From Nibrella saemangeumensis (GTDB lineage: Bacteria > Bacteroidota > Bacteroidia > Cytophagales > Spirosomataceae), in assembly GCF_039541915.1 (NCBI RefSeq), contig NZ_BAABHD010000073.1:9675-73674 (forward strand): 64,000 nucleotides of DNA, in the 5' to 3' direction. The translations under genes and the position numbers were made by a program. Every line of letters begins with the position of its first letter. Position 1 is the stretch's first letter. Below, piece after piece: positions 54,073-63,220 of this stretch. The notes under the pieces are model-generated. The model ran no database searches, was not told the origin of the DNA, and saw only the letters and a program-made list of their open reading frames with translations.

Positions 54073-55520
54073 TAGTATACCTGCTGAAAATGACTGCCTG
54101 CTCGGGCATACTCCTGCTGGTTTATCTGCTTTTTCTGGAGCGGGAAAAAATGCACCAGTTTAACCGGTTTTATCTGTTGTTCGCCATTGTCTTTTCGGGG
54201 GCAGTCCCGCTGATTTCCGTTGACGGAAGAGCCCCGCTGATGCCTGACCTGTTGAACCGTTCGGTGGTGACGCAGCACGTTCAGCCAGCGCCAACAGTCC
54301 CGACGTCTCCAGCCAGCATACGTAATCCAGACGCGCCAGCGGTTGTGGATACAGAAAAGCCGGTTCCTTTCACTAACATGTTTTATTGGGTATATGCCTT
54401 CATAACGGCCGGGTTTCTGCTTCGTTTTGGGAGAAATTTAGTCGTTCTGGTCAAAAAGGCAGTCCGAAATCCCGTTGCCCGGTGGCAGGGTACCCGCGTG
54501 GTCCTGCTCCGGGAAGACACACCGATCTATTCGTTTTTCAATACGATCTATGTAAACGAAAACGACTTTCGGCAACAGCGTATTGAAGCCGAACTGCTGG
54601 CGCACGAAACAGCGCACATTCACCAGAAACATTCGCTGGATATTTTATTCATGGAACTGGTTTTGGCCTTTGGGTGGCTGAACCCTGTCCTGTTTCTGTA
54701 CCGGAAAGCCATTGAGCTAAACCATGAATTTCTGGCTGATGAGGCTGTAAACAGTGCATATGGCAATCCAAAACGCTATCAACACCTCTTATTGGCTAAA
54801 CTCCGCACAAACAGCGAAGGCACGCTGACCAGCCGTTTTAACTTCTCAGGTACCAAAAAAAGAATGATCATGATAACGAAATCCTCCAATCCGGCCGGCA
54901 TGCTCCTGAAGAAAGTGGCCCTGGCACCCGTTATTTTCGTAGTCGGTTTTCTGTTTAGCGAGCATAGCCAGGCTCAGGAAAAAACAAAGCCAGTGCCGCG
55001 TCTGGAAACGAAAGCGGCTAAACCAGAATCGGTCGGGCAGGGAGCAAGCCCGGCCGAACTGGAAGACTACGAACGCATTGTTAAGGAAGCGAAACTCCCT
55101 CTCCCGGCCGGGCAGCAGGCCCGATTTCCCCGGTATGGATTTGACTGGGGCCACGAAGGTCGGGAAGTGGCCGACCAGATATTCAGGAAGATGACCTCGC
55201 AGCAGCAGGCGAATGCCACACAGGCGCGGGGATTTGCGCCGATTCCTACCCGTCCTCCCAAAAAATCACCCTCGCCGGCTTATTTTGAATCCCTGAAGAA
55301 CGGTAAAAAATACGCCATCTGGATTCATGACCGGCCGGTCAGCAATTCGGCCTTGAACCGTTATAAGCCCTCAGACTTCGCCTACTCGCTTTCCAGCTAT
55401 GTTTACAATAACGCCCGGAGCAAGCGTTTTCCCCAGCCTTATCAAGTGAGTCTGCTAACCGAGGCTGAATATGAGAAGCTGTATAAAGGTTGGAACGCTC
55501 CAGATAACAAAGCAGAATAA
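54069..55520 (+). CDS. M56-family (BlaR1-like) membrane metallopeptidase
   Basis: The 483-residue protein has four hydrophobic segments in the N-terminal 300 residues. The zinc motif HETAH at 179-183 and the downstream Glu in NHEFLADEAV are characteristic of M56. The C-terminal 180 residues lie beyond the last membrane span. They lack the SxxK penicillin-sensor domain of true BlaR1; instead there is a Pro-rich linker and a beta-rich tail (KKYAIWIHDRPVSN). The inducing signal is therefore unlikely to be a beta-lactam acylating this protein. It pairs with the BlaI-like repressor, which it presumably cleaves. Confidence 0.9.
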   Translation: MIVYLLKMTACSGILLLVYLLFLEREKMHQFNRFYLLFAIVFSGAVPLISVDGRAPLMPDLLNRSVVTQHVQPAPTVPTSPASIRNPDAPAVVDTEKPVPFTNMFYWVYAFITAGFLLRFGRNLVVLVKKAVRNPVARWQGTRVVLLREDTPIYSFFNTIYVNENDFRQQRIEAELLAHETAHIHQKHSLDILFMELVLAFGWLNPVLFLYRKAIELNHEFLADEAVNSAYGNPKRYQHLLLAKLRTNSEGTLTSRFNFSGTKKRMIMITKSSNPAGMLLKKVALAPVIFVVGFLFSEHSQAQEKTKPVPRLETKAAKPESVGQGASPAELEDYERIVKEAKLPLPAGQQARFPRYGFDWGHEGREVADQIFRKMTSQQQANATQARGFAPIPTRPPKKSPSPAYFESLKNGKKYAIWIHDRPVSNSALNRYKPSDFAYSLSSYVYNNARSKRFPQPYQVSLLTEAEYEKLYKGWNAPDNKAE

Positions 55521-55535
55521 GTATGCTAGGAGAAG

Positions 55536-55736
55536 GTGCTTAATTATGGACTCTGGGCCGATATTGTAGAGTTGTTGCGGTACTATGGTTCAGACCGAGT
55601 CAGGGAAGAAGCGTTACAGGCAGCTTATTTGAAAAAGAAAACCCTGTCGTTCTGTTGCGCCATTTTTGACCTCCAACCTGAACAGTTTCGATGCTACACA
55701 CGGCAACAGTCCAGCCCGATACGCTGGAACTATTGA
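55536..55736 (+). pseudogene. N-terminally truncated DUF6922-like remnant
   Basis: The frame reads WADIVELLRYYGSDRVREE and continues to DLQPEQFRCYTRQQSSP. This resembles the C-terminal half of small DUF6922 proteins often found beside a nucleotidyltransferase-like toxin or antitoxin gene. The N-terminal FWD-type start is missing, and a TAG interrupts the frame just upstream of 55536. A GTG at 55536 could still start a 66-residue peptide. The family call is from memory of the motif and is moderate. Confidence 0.55.
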
Positions 55737-55903
55737 AAAGTATTTACGTGGGTAGCAGGAACTTACCTGCACACATATAATTTTCTCCGTAGCGGCCCTT
55801 CTAACCCACCGCGAATTCCCTTATTTTTACCGAAGAACGGTATCCTGTTTATCCTTCTAATCCTGTAAATCCTGCCGGGTAGCCGGTGCTATTCAGACTG
55901 AAT

Positions 55904-58900
55904 ATGCAATTCTCCCACCTCCACTGCCACACCCAGTATTCCCTGCTCGACGGGCAGGCGGATATTAAGAAACTTATCAAGAAAGCCAAAGCCGACAACA
56001 TGCCCGCCGTGGCCATCACGGATCACGGGAATATGTTTGGCGTGTTTGAGTTTGTGGCTGAAGCTGCCAAGCAGGGTATCAAGCCCATTGTCGGCTGCGA
56101 GTTTTACGTGGTAGACGATCACACCCGCAAGCAGTTTACCAAGGAGCAGAAAGATATTCGGTACCACCAGCTCCTGCTCGCCAAAAACCCGACCGGCTAC
56201 AAAAACCTGGTTAAGCTCTGCTCGCTGGGGTATATGGAAGGCCTCTACGGTAAGTACCCCAGGGTTACCAAAGCGCTGATTGAAAAATACAAAGAGGGCC
56301 TGATTGCCACCACCTGCTGTATTGGGGCTATCGTGCCCAAAACGATTCTGAGAAAAGGAGAGGCTGAGGGCGAAAAAGAGTTTAAATGGTGGCTCGACCA
56401 GTTTGGAGAGGATTATTACGTAGAACTCCAGCGGCACGAAATACCCGATCAGATTAAAGCCAACGAAGTACTGGTTAAGTTTGCTACCAAGTACAATGTA
56501 AAGATTATTGCGTCGAATGATTCGCACTACGTCGATCGCGACGATTGGGTGGCGCACGATATTCTCTTGTGCGTAAACACCGGCGAGAAGCAGAGCACGC
56601 CCTCGATGAAGGAATTCAGCGACGACGAAGCAATGCCTAAAAATACCCGGTTTGCGTTTTTCTCCGATCAGTTCTATTTCAAGAACACCCAGGAGATGAG
56701 TACCCTGTTTCACGACCTGCCGCAGGCTATCGATAATACCAACGAGATTGTCGATAAGGTGGAGACGCTCAAGCTGAAACGGGATATTCTGCTCCCTAAT
56801 TTTCCCATTCCCAAAGAGTTTCAGATTCACGACGACGATGTTGCCAATCAGTGGGAGTACCTGAAACACCTGACGTTTGAGGGAGCCCGGAAACGGTACG
56901 GCGAAATTGAGTCGCACGTACAGGAGCGCCTTGATTTTGAGCTTTTTACGATCAAAACCATGGGCTTTGCCGGCTACTTCCTGATTGTGGCCGACTTTAT
57001 CAAGGCCGGGCGCGATTTGGGCGTGATGGTAGGGCCGGGCCGGGGTTCTGCCGCGGGCTCGGCGGTAGCCTACTGCATTGGTATTACGAATATCGATCCG
57101 ATTAAGTACGATCTGCTTTTCGAACGGTTCCTGAACCCCGACCGGAAATCGATGCCCGATATTGATACGGACTTCGACGACGAAGGCCGCCAGAAGGTGA
57201 TTGATTATGTGGTGCAGAAATACGGTAAGCAGCAGGTAGCCGCCATTGTGACCTACGGCACCATGGCAGCCAAATCGGCGATCAAGGATGTATCGCGGGT
57301 AATGGACCTGCCCCTCAACGACGCCAACGCCCTCGCCAAGCTTGTGCCCGACAAGCCGACGTACAACATGACGCTCCGGCGCATTTTTGAAGATCCCATT
57401 GACGGCCCCGGTGGGCTGTCCAATCTGATTCAGCCCGAAGAGGTGGAAAACGTGAAACGGATGCGGGCCCTGGAAGCAGGTGATCAGAGTGTGGGGCGGG
57501 CCATGAAGCTCATTGATACCGAGAAGGTGCAGAATGTGCTTCAGCAGGCACGCCGGCTTGAAGGTACCGTCCGGAACACAGGAGTTCACGCGGCCGGTAT
57601 CATTATTGCCCCCGATGACCTGTCGAATATCGTACCGGTTTCAACCTCCAAAGATACCAACCTCATTATCACCCAGTATGAGGGTAAAGTAATTGAGGAT
57701 GCGGGGGTAATCAAGATGGACTTTCTGGGGTTGCGAAACCTCACTATCATTAAGGAGTGTCTGCGGCTGGTGAAGCAGAACCACGGGGGGCTGTTTGTCA
57801 ACGGGGTTGAAACAGACATTGACGATATTCCACTCGATGATCCGAAGGCGTACGAGCTGTTTCAGCGGGGTGAAACCAACGCTATTTTCCAGTTTGAATC
57901 CGACGGGATGAAGAAATACATGAAGGACCTCAAGCCCGACCGGTTTGAAGACCTGATTGCGATGAACGCCTTGTACCGTCCCGGCCCAATTCAGTACATC
58001 CCTACGTTTATTAACCGAAAGCACGGCCGCGAGGAGGTAAAGTACGATCTCCCCGAGATGGAGGAGTATCTGGCTGATACCTATGGTATTACGGTTTACC
58101 AGGAGCAGTTGATGCTGCTGTCTCAAAAGCTGGGTAACTTTACTAAAGGCGATGCCGACGTGCTGCGGAAGGCCATGGGTAAGAAGCAAAAGGACGTGCT
58201 CGATAAGATGAAGGGAAAGTTTATGGATGGCTGCAAAGCCAACGGGCTGAACCTGAAAATCTGCGAAAAAGTCTGGACCGACTGGGAGGCCTTCGCGTCA
58301 TACGCCTTTAATAAGTCGCACTCAACCTGCTACGCCTTTGTCGCCTACCAGACGGCTTACCTCAAAACTTACTACCCAGCCGAGTACATGGCTGCCGTCC
58401 TGACCTCCTGCTTAGGAAACATCGAGAAGATTACCTTCTTCCTCGAAGAGTGTAAGAACCTGGGTATTCCGGTATTGGGCCCGGATGTTAATGAATCGGA
58501 GCGGGTGTTTGGCGTGAACAAAAAAGGCGAAATCCGCTTCGGGTTGGCGGGTATTAAAGGAGCGGGCGACGCAGCCGTAGAAGCCATTATCGAAGAGCGT
58601 ACGACTAATGGGCCCTTTAAAGACGTCTTCGACTTCATCATCCGGGTTAACCTGCGCACAGTAAACAAGAAAACCCTCGAATCGCTGGCCTATGCCGGTG
58701 GTTTTGATGCGCTGGATGAATACCACCGGGCACAGTACTTTGATATACCGGCCGGCGAAACCTCGTCGTTCCTAGAGAAGTTGATTCGGTACGCCAACAA
58801 TTACCACCAGGATAAAGCCGCAGCCCAGAATTCTCTGTTCGGCTCGATGGTCGGCGGGGTCATGGAAATTTCTCGCCCCAAAGCACCTGTTGTGCCGCCC

Positions 58901-59539
58901 TGGAATCAGATCGAGAAGCTGAAGTTTGAAAAAGAAGTCGTCGGCTTTTACATCACCGGCCACCCGCTCGATGAGTTCCGCATTGAGATGGATGCCTTCT
59001 GCAACTGCCAGCTCGACCAGGTGTACGAGAGCAAATCTCCTGAGATCAAGGTAGGCGGTATCGTGACTTCCGTTATCAACAAAATTGCCCGCAATGGTAA
59101 TCCGTTCCTGATCTTTAAGCTGGAAGACTACAACGGTTCGCTGGAGATGACGCTGTTTGGTGAAGACTTCGTCCGGATGGGCCAGTACATTGAGGTGGGC
59201 CGTTTTCTGCACGTAACGGGCAAAACCCAGAACCGCTGGAATTCGGATAATCTGGAGTTTAAGCCAACCAACATCCGGCTGCTCAGCGAAATGCGCGATA
59301 AGTTCTGCAAAGAATTGCGGGTTTCCCTGGAGTTACCTTACCTGAACGAACAGGTAGTCGCCCGCATGGGTGAACTGACTAAAGCGTACCCCGGCAACTG
59401 CACCCTGATCCTGACCGTGGCCGACCCCGACGAGCGCGTCGAAGTCAGTCTGCTGTCGCGTACAGTGAAGGTCCGCCCTGCCAACGAACTGGTGCGGGCA
59501 CTGGAGCAGATTGATGGCGTGAGTTGTAAAGTGGCGTAG
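55904..59539 (+). CDS. dnaE: DNA polymerase III alpha subunit
   Basis: DnaE is the replicative polymerase catalytic subunit. I chose ATG 55904 (MQFSHLHCHTQYSLLDG), because the PHP domain starts immediately; an in-frame GTG lies at 55886. The 1211-residue protein has the PHP domain, then the palm with PGRGSAAGSAVAYCIGIT and the catalytic pair in PDIDTDF. Fingers follow (GPIQYIPTFINRKHG; FNKSHSTCYAFVAYQTAYLK), then a helix-hairpin-helix region and an OB fold (VGGIVTSVINKIARNGNPF). Length is normal for Bacteroidota DnaE1. Confidence 0.98.
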   Translation: MQFSHLHCHTQYSLLDGQADIKKLIKKAKADNMPAVAITDHGNMFGVFEFVAEAAKQGIKPIVGCEFYVVDDHTRKQFTKEQKDIRYHQLLLAKNPTGYKNLVKLCSLGYMEGLYGKYPRVTKALIEKYKEGLIATTCCIGAIVPKTILRKGEAEGEKEFKWWLDQFGEDYYVELQRHEIPDQIKANEVLVKFATKYNVKIIASNDSHYVDRDDWVAHDILLCVNTGEKQSTPSMKEFSDDEAMPKNTRFAFFSDQFYFKNTQEMSTLFHDLPQAIDNTNEIVDKVETLKLKRDILLPNFPIPKEFQIHDDDVANQWEYLKHLTFEGARKRYGEIESHVQERLDFELFTIKTMGFAGYFLIVADFIKAGRDLGVMVGPGRGSAAGSAVAYCIGITNIDPIKYDLLFERFLNPDRKSMPDIDTDFDDEGRQKVIDYVVQKYGKQQVAAIVTYGTMAAKSAIKDVSRVMDLPLNDANALAKLVPDKPTYNMTLRRIFEDPIDGPGGLSNLIQPEEVENVKRMRALEAGDQSVGRAMKLIDTEKVQNVLQQARRLEGTVRNTGVHAAGIIIAPDDLSNIVPVSTSKDTNLIITQYEGKVIEDAGVIKMDFLGLRNLTIIKECLRLVKQNHGGLFVNGVETDIDDIPLDDPKAYELFQRGETNAIFQFESDGMKKYMKDLKPDRFEDLIAMNALYRPGPIQYIPTFINRKHGREEVKYDLPEMEEYLADTYGITVYQEQLMLLSQKLGNFTKGDADVLRKAMGKKQKDVLDKMKGKFMDGCKANGLNLKICEKVWTDWEAFASYAFNKSHSTCYAFVAYQTAYLKTYYPAEYMAAVLTSCLGNIEKITFFLEECKNLGIPVLGPDVNESERVFGVNKKGEIRFGLAGIKGAGDAAVEAIIEERTTNGPFKDVFDFIIRVNLRTVNKKTLESLAYAGGFDALDEYHRAQYFDIPAGETSSFLEKLIRYANNYHQDKAAAQNSLFGSMVGGVMEISRPKAPVVPPWNQIEKLKFEKEVVGFYITGHPLDEFRIEMDAFCNCQLDQVYESKSPEIKVGGIVTSVINKIARNGNPFLIFKLEDYNGSLEMTLFGEDFVRMGQYIEVGRFLHVTGKTQNRWNSDNLEFKPTNIRLLSEMRDKFCKELRVSLELPYLNEQVVARMGELTKAYPGNCTLILTVADPDERVEVSLLSRTVKVRPANELVRALEQIDGVSCKVA

Positions 59540-59579
59540 TTGGAAACCGGATTAAATTAAAAAGAGTTATCAAGGAGAT

Positions 59580-59774
59580 ATGACGTTTTACGAAAAATAT
59601 CCCCAGCTCAGAGACAAGAACTTCCTTGCGAAAGTACTGGCCGATACTGTGTTTTCTACCATGTCATTAGAAGATCAGACTGTATCACGGCCGAAGATTA
59701 ATAAAATCGTGCAAAAAGTACTACGCGAGCAGGAGTTAAAAGGGAATCAGTTCTTCGTCGATAAGCACTCTTAA
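59580..59774 (+). CDS. Small protein of unknown function, tail-to-tail with the Fic gene
   Basis: A 64-residue protein with a good ribosome site for this phylum (AAGGAG, about 4 bp before ATG). It is charged and probably helical (KYPQLRDKNFLAKVLADTVF; INKIVQKVLREQEL). Its 3' end overlaps the 3' end of the fic gene by 39 bp on the opposite strand. The pairing hints at a Fic partner or inhibitor, but the Fic inhibitory motif (S/T)xxxE(G/N) is not evident. It could be unrelated. Confidence 0.55.
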   Translation: MTFYEKYPQLRDKNFLAKVLADTVFSTMSLEDQTVSRPKINKIVQKVLREQELKGNQFFVDKHS

Positions 59775-60326
59775 GCGAGTGAAGTCTCCACGGTCGGCAG
59801 CTTTCATGTCGTTGATGTAAACTTTTCTGCTTTCACCTTCCCGGTGGTAAAGTTGTAAAGGTTGATATCCAAGCTTCAGTGCTACCAGATTCATCAACAT
59901 CCTACCTGTACGACCGTTGCCATTAGTGAACGGATGTATCCGAACAAACTCATAATGAGCAAATGTGAGACAGTCAAGTTGGTCTTGCCGTGTAGTTGCT
60001 ACCGAAAGCTTGAAATTCAGATTATCCACAAACTGATACATTAAATGCAGTACCTGGTTAGGAGCGGGAGGGACGAGTTGGCCGACAGTTACCTGCGTGG
60101 TACGCCATTTACCCGCCCAGTCATACATGTGTCCAAATGCATGCTTATGAATGTCCAGTATTAACCACACGGAGATGGGTTCATCAACATCAAAGCCAAA
60201 TATCAAGAGTTCGGCTTTCGTGATACCTGCGGCTTCTGCTTCATTAATCAGATTGGAATCTGTTAATCCAAGAAAGTTGTCTTCTGGATACGGAGTCCAG
60301 TTAGTGCTATCACTCATCACATACAT
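59736..60326 (-). CDS. Fic/DOC family protein
   Basis: Fic proteins transfer AMP or related groups to target proteins. The catalytic motif HPFTNGNGRTGR is intact in its His, Gly-Asn-Gly and Arg positions. The metal-binding acidic residue (D/E) is Asn here, a known variant. The upstream FGHMYDWAGKWRTTQV is the usual family block. I chose ATG 60326, preceded by AAAAGG; a TTG at 60341 and an ATG at 60317 are alternatives. At about 196 residues it is a single-domain member. Targets are unknown. The tail overlaps the convergent 64-residue gene. Confidence 0.88.
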   Translation of the reverse strand: MYVMSDSTNWTPYPEDNFLGLTDSNLINEAEAAGITKAELLIFGFDVDEPISVWLILDIHKHAFGHMYDWAGKWRTTQVTVGQLVPPAPNQVLHLMYQFVDNLNFKLSVATTRQDQLDCLTFAHYEFVRIHPFTNGNGRTGRMLMNLVALKLGYQPLQLYHREGESRKVYINDMKAADRGDFTRLRVLIDEELIPF

Positions 60327-60464
60327 ATTTGGCCTTTTCAAATATATGGGTTGAAACCATTTTAGCGGCAGCCGAAATAAAACCTAATGAGACAAGTTCG
60401 GGTTGCACATTAAGCGATTCCGTGTCGCAACATGCAAAATTTGGGATAAAACACTTAGTACACG

Positions 60465-60863
60465 ATGACGTCACTGGAAATTGTTCAACAGTATTACTCA
60501 GCGTTCAATAATAAAGACTGGGATGGCATGCTGGCCCTGCTGCACCCTGACGTACGCCATGAACCGAATCAGGGTGACCCAAGAGTTGGCATCGAAAAGT
60601 TTACCGAGTTTCTCGGCCACATGGACGAGTCGTATGAAGAGACGCTGACGGATATGGTTTTCTTTACGGAGACATCTGGCCGCCGTGTAGCCGTTGAGTT
60701 TGTGGTCAATGGGGTCTATAAAAAAGGAGAGGAGGGCTTGCCCGAGGCTAACGGTCAGCGCTATGTGTTACCTGCGGCTGCGTTTCTGGAAGTGACAGAA
60801 GGGAAGATCAGCCGGGTAACTACCTATTATAACCTGCCCCTCTGGATTAAACTGGTATCGTAA
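60465..60863 (+). CDS. NTF2-like (SnoaL/ketosteroid isomerase-type) protein
   Basis: This 132-residue protein has the cone-shaped alpha+beta fold signature: an N-terminal helix TSLEIVQQYYSAFNNKDWDGMLALLHPDVRHE in two parts, then GIEKFTEFL and a C-terminal GKISRVTTYYNL. The family covers isomerases, cyclases and small binding proteins, so the reaction is open. The GNAT gene follows after 3 bp, and a nitrilase-family gene follows that, which suggests one operon. Confidence 0.8.
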   Translation: MTSLEIVQQYYSAFNNKDWDGMLALLHPDVRHEPNQGDPRVGIEKFTEFLGHMDESYEETLTDMVFFTETSGRRVAVEFVVNGVYKKGEEGLPEANGQRYVLPAAAFLEVTEGKISRVTTYYNLPLWIKLVS

Positions 60864-60866
60864 CGA

Positions 60867-61466
60867 ATGTTCCAGGAGTCATTATCATTTATGACCAGGG
60901 TCGGCGCAGAGATTGGCCATGTTTTAGATGATCTGGCGGCTCTGCGCATTCGGGTATTTCGCGATTTTCCTTATCTCTACGAAGGATCGCCGGACTACGA
61001 GAAAGAGTATCTGAAAACCTACATCCAATCGGAGCGCTCTTTTATGTTTGCTATCTGCCATGGTCGGCAGATGGTGGGAGCCACCACGGGTCTGCCGCTG
61101 GTCGACGAAATGCCGGAAATCCGGCAGCCCTTCGAACAGGCCGGTTATGACCTCAGCACCATCTTCTACTTTGGCGAAAGCCTGCTGCTGCATGAATATC
61201 GCGGCCAGGGTATAGGTCACCGGTTTTTCGATGAGCGGGAAGCCTTTGCCCGCACCTTTCAGACGTATACCCTGGCGTGTTTCTGTTCGGTGGACCGGCC
61301 GGAGAACCATCCCGCCCGACCCGTCAACTACCGGCCGAACGATGGGTTCTGGCTAAAACGAGGCTACCGCAAAGAACCAGCCTTGCAGGCCACGTTGACC
61401 TGGCCGGACATTGGCGAGGACACATCTTCGCCGAAGTTGATGACGTTTTGGGTAAAGGAATTATAG
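60867..61466 (+). CDS. GNAT-family N-acetyltransferase
   Basis: This 199-residue protein contains the acetyl-CoA binding loop EYRGQGIGHRFF (near residue 112), preceded by ESLLLHE, the beta4-type strand. The N-terminal LRIRVFRDFPYLYEG block is common to a GNAT subgroup of Bacteroidota and Proteobacteria. Acceptor substrate is unknown. It is tightly spaced after the NTF2-like gene and precedes the nitrilase-type gene, so the three may act on the same small molecule. Confidence 0.85.
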   Translation: MFQESLSFMTRVGAEIGHVLDDLAALRIRVFRDFPYLYEGSPDYEKEYLKTYIQSERSFMFAICHGRQMVGATTGLPLVDEMPEIRQPFEQAGYDLSTIFYFGESLLLHEYRGQGIGHRFFDEREAFARTFQTYTLACFCSVDRPENHPARPVNYRPNDGFWLKRGYRKEPALQATLTWPDIGEDTSSPKLMTFWVKEL

Positions 61467-61550
61467 AATGATGGAATGATTGAATTATAGAATGAAATGG
61501 GATGGTTTACCGCATTCAATCATTCAGCAATTCTATCATTCTATCATTGA
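61464..61550. repeat. Intergenic inverted repeat built from the word GAATGATTGAAT
   Basis: Left words (GAATGATGGAATGATTGAAT) and right words (ATTCAATCATTC, ATTCTATCATTCTATCATT) are complementary and would form an imperfect stem of about 35 bp. It lies between two genes of a probable operon, so it may modulate transcription or mRNA stability. Confidence 0.5.
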
Positions 61551-61556
61551 AAAGAT

Positions 61557-62456
61557 ATGAACCTAACCGTTGCTGCGGCTCAATACCCAATCACGGAGCA
61601 TACCAGTTTTGATACCTGGCGGGCGCACGTTAACCAGTGGGTTGAAGCGGCTGTTCGGCAGAAGGCGCAACTGCTGCTGTTTCCGGAATACGGCTCCATG
61701 GAACTGGTGAGCCTGTTTCCGCCCGAAGTACGGGGTGATATTCGCTGGCAGGTGCAGGAACTTCATGTTCTCCGCGCCGACTTCATTGGGGTGTTTGCCG
61801 AACTGGCGAGGGAATATGGGGTGGTCATTGTCGCTCCCAGTCTGCCGGTGCCCGAAGATGGCAGTATTTTCAACCGGGCTTTTGTGTTTTCGCCGAAGGG
61901 GCTGGTGGGTTACCAGGATAAGTTCTTCATGACCCGGTTTGAAGATGAGGTATGGGGCATCCACAGCGCACCTAAAACGCTCACCGTGTTTGAAGCCGCT
62001 TGGGGTTGTTTTGGTATCCAGATCTGTTACGATGTCGAATTTGCGCTGGGCTCACAACTGCTGAGTGCCGCCGGGGCTTCGGTCATCCTGGCTCCCAGTT
62101 GTACGGAAACCATTCGCGGGGCCACGCGGGTACACGTGGGCGCACGAGCACGGGCGCTGGAGAATCAGGCATACACCGTCATTTCACAGACCGTCGGTAA
62201 TGCCCTCTGGTCACCGGCGGTGGACATTAACTACGGCTATGCGGCTATGTACTGCACGCCCGACCACAACCTGCCGGAAGACGGTATTCTGACCACCGAG
62301 GTACCCCAGAAAGAAGGCTGGCTGACCCATACGCTCGATATGACTCTGATTGATGCTGTACGGACCGAAGGGCAGGTTTTTAATTATAAGGATAGCCAGC
62401 GGCTGATGTCCAGTTTTTTGCATGAGAAAGTTGAGGTGGTGAAACGCCGGGTTTAA
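61557..62456 (+). CDS. Carbon-nitrogen hydrolase (nitrilase superfamily)
   Basis: This is a 299-residue cytosolic amidase-like enzyme. The catalytic triad is visible: Glu in LLLFPEYGS, Lys in GYQDKFF and Cys in IQICYDVEF. Typical follow-up blocks are ILAPSCTETIRG and RARALENQAYT. The family hydrolyses amides, nitriles or carbamoyl groups; in Bacteroidota similar genes often lie beside a GNAT gene, as here. The exact substrate is unknown. Confidence 0.9.
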   Translation: MNLTVAAAQYPITEHTSFDTWRAHVNQWVEAAVRQKAQLLLFPEYGSMELVSLFPPEVRGDIRWQVQELHVLRADFIGVFAELAREYGVVIVAPSLPVPEDGSIFNRAFVFSPKGLVGYQDKFFMTRFEDEVWGIHSAPKTLTVFEAAWGCFGIQICYDVEFALGSQLLSAAGASVILAPSCTETIRGATRVHVGARARALENQAYTVISQTVGNALWSPAVDINYGYAAMYCTPDHNLPEDGILTTEVPQKEGWLTHTLDMTLIDAVRTEGQVFNYKDSQRLMSSFLHEKVEVVKRRV

Positions 62457-62567
62457 GCACAGGAAGCAGATTACCTTTTAAAAGCTCATCATACGTTTTG
62501 GAACTTAATCGGACCGAATCGGTTTATGAAGGTGAATTTGATCTGCAACATTTAAACTTGAATTGTC

Positions 62568-62891
62568 ATGGCATCAAGAGCTATTGAAGCAACCGACGCG
62601 AACTTCAACGACTTAATTAATTCCGATAAACCAGTACTGGTAGATTTTTGGGCAGAGTGGTGTGGTCCTTGTAAGATGATTGGCCCGGTTGTAGAGCAAC
62701 TCGCCGATGAGTACGATGGTCAGGCCGTAGTTGCTAAAATGGATGTTGACCAGAACGCCCGCATTCCGATGCAGTTTGGTATCCGAAGCATTCCGACACT
62801 AATGGTATTCAAGAACGGTCAGATGATTGACAAAGTTATTGGTGCTGTGCCGAAAACCGTTCTGGAACAAAAACTGAAAGCTGCTTTGTAA
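62568..62891 (+). CDS. trxA: Thioredoxin
   Basis: The 107-residue protein has the active-site motif WAEWCGPCKM and the conserved cis-Pro region RSIPTLMVFKNG. It reduces disulfides in the cytosol using thioredoxin reductase. Length is exactly that of TrxA. It is a single gene with a strong terminator at 62925. Confidence 0.97.
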   Translation: MASRAIEATDANFNDLINSDKPVLVDFWAEWCGPCKMIGPVVEQLADEYDGQAVVAKMDVDQNARIPMQFGIRSIPTLMVFKNGQMIDKVIGAVPKTVLEQKLKAAL

Positions 62892-63220
62892 GCATCTCTA
62901 TAAATTATTATACCGATTAGATTTAAAGAAGCCGGGAGCGCTCCCGGCTTCTTTTATTTATATACCTTTTATTTACCTCCAATCAATTAAAATACGTTGA
63001 AGCTGCCATCCTATTGTAATAGTATTTTTGATAAATATTTTCATATCAAATGAAAGTTGTTACTAAAATTTTCTATTATTAAGCCATAAATTAGTGCCCT
63101 TGAAGTTAATGTGCTAAACGTATATAGTAGTTTTGTGTACTATTTACGCAATTTGAATAATAGTACATCAGTTTTGTTGCCCTTCTTGAATTTAAACCCC
63201 AATTAGTACCTGGCTTTTTT
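62892..63220. other. AT-rich intergenic region before the PA14 gene
   Basis: After the trxA terminator the sequence turns strongly AT-rich. An inverted repeat, GTACTATT at 63137-63144 with AATAGTAC at 63159-63166, is the only structured signal; it lies about 55 bp before the ATG and might be an operator. No gene is visible. Confidence 0.45.
62925..62954 (+). terminator. Terminator after trxA
   Basis: A 14-bp perfect stem (AAAGAAGCCGGGAG and complement) with a CG centre ends in a T-rich tail. Confidence 0.85.

Noticed and set aside
55889..57589. Long open frame of 566 codons on the minus strand inside dnaE
   Set aside because: It lies fully antisense to a well-supported dnaE and has no family signature. 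Biased codon use of dnaE explains the open frame.
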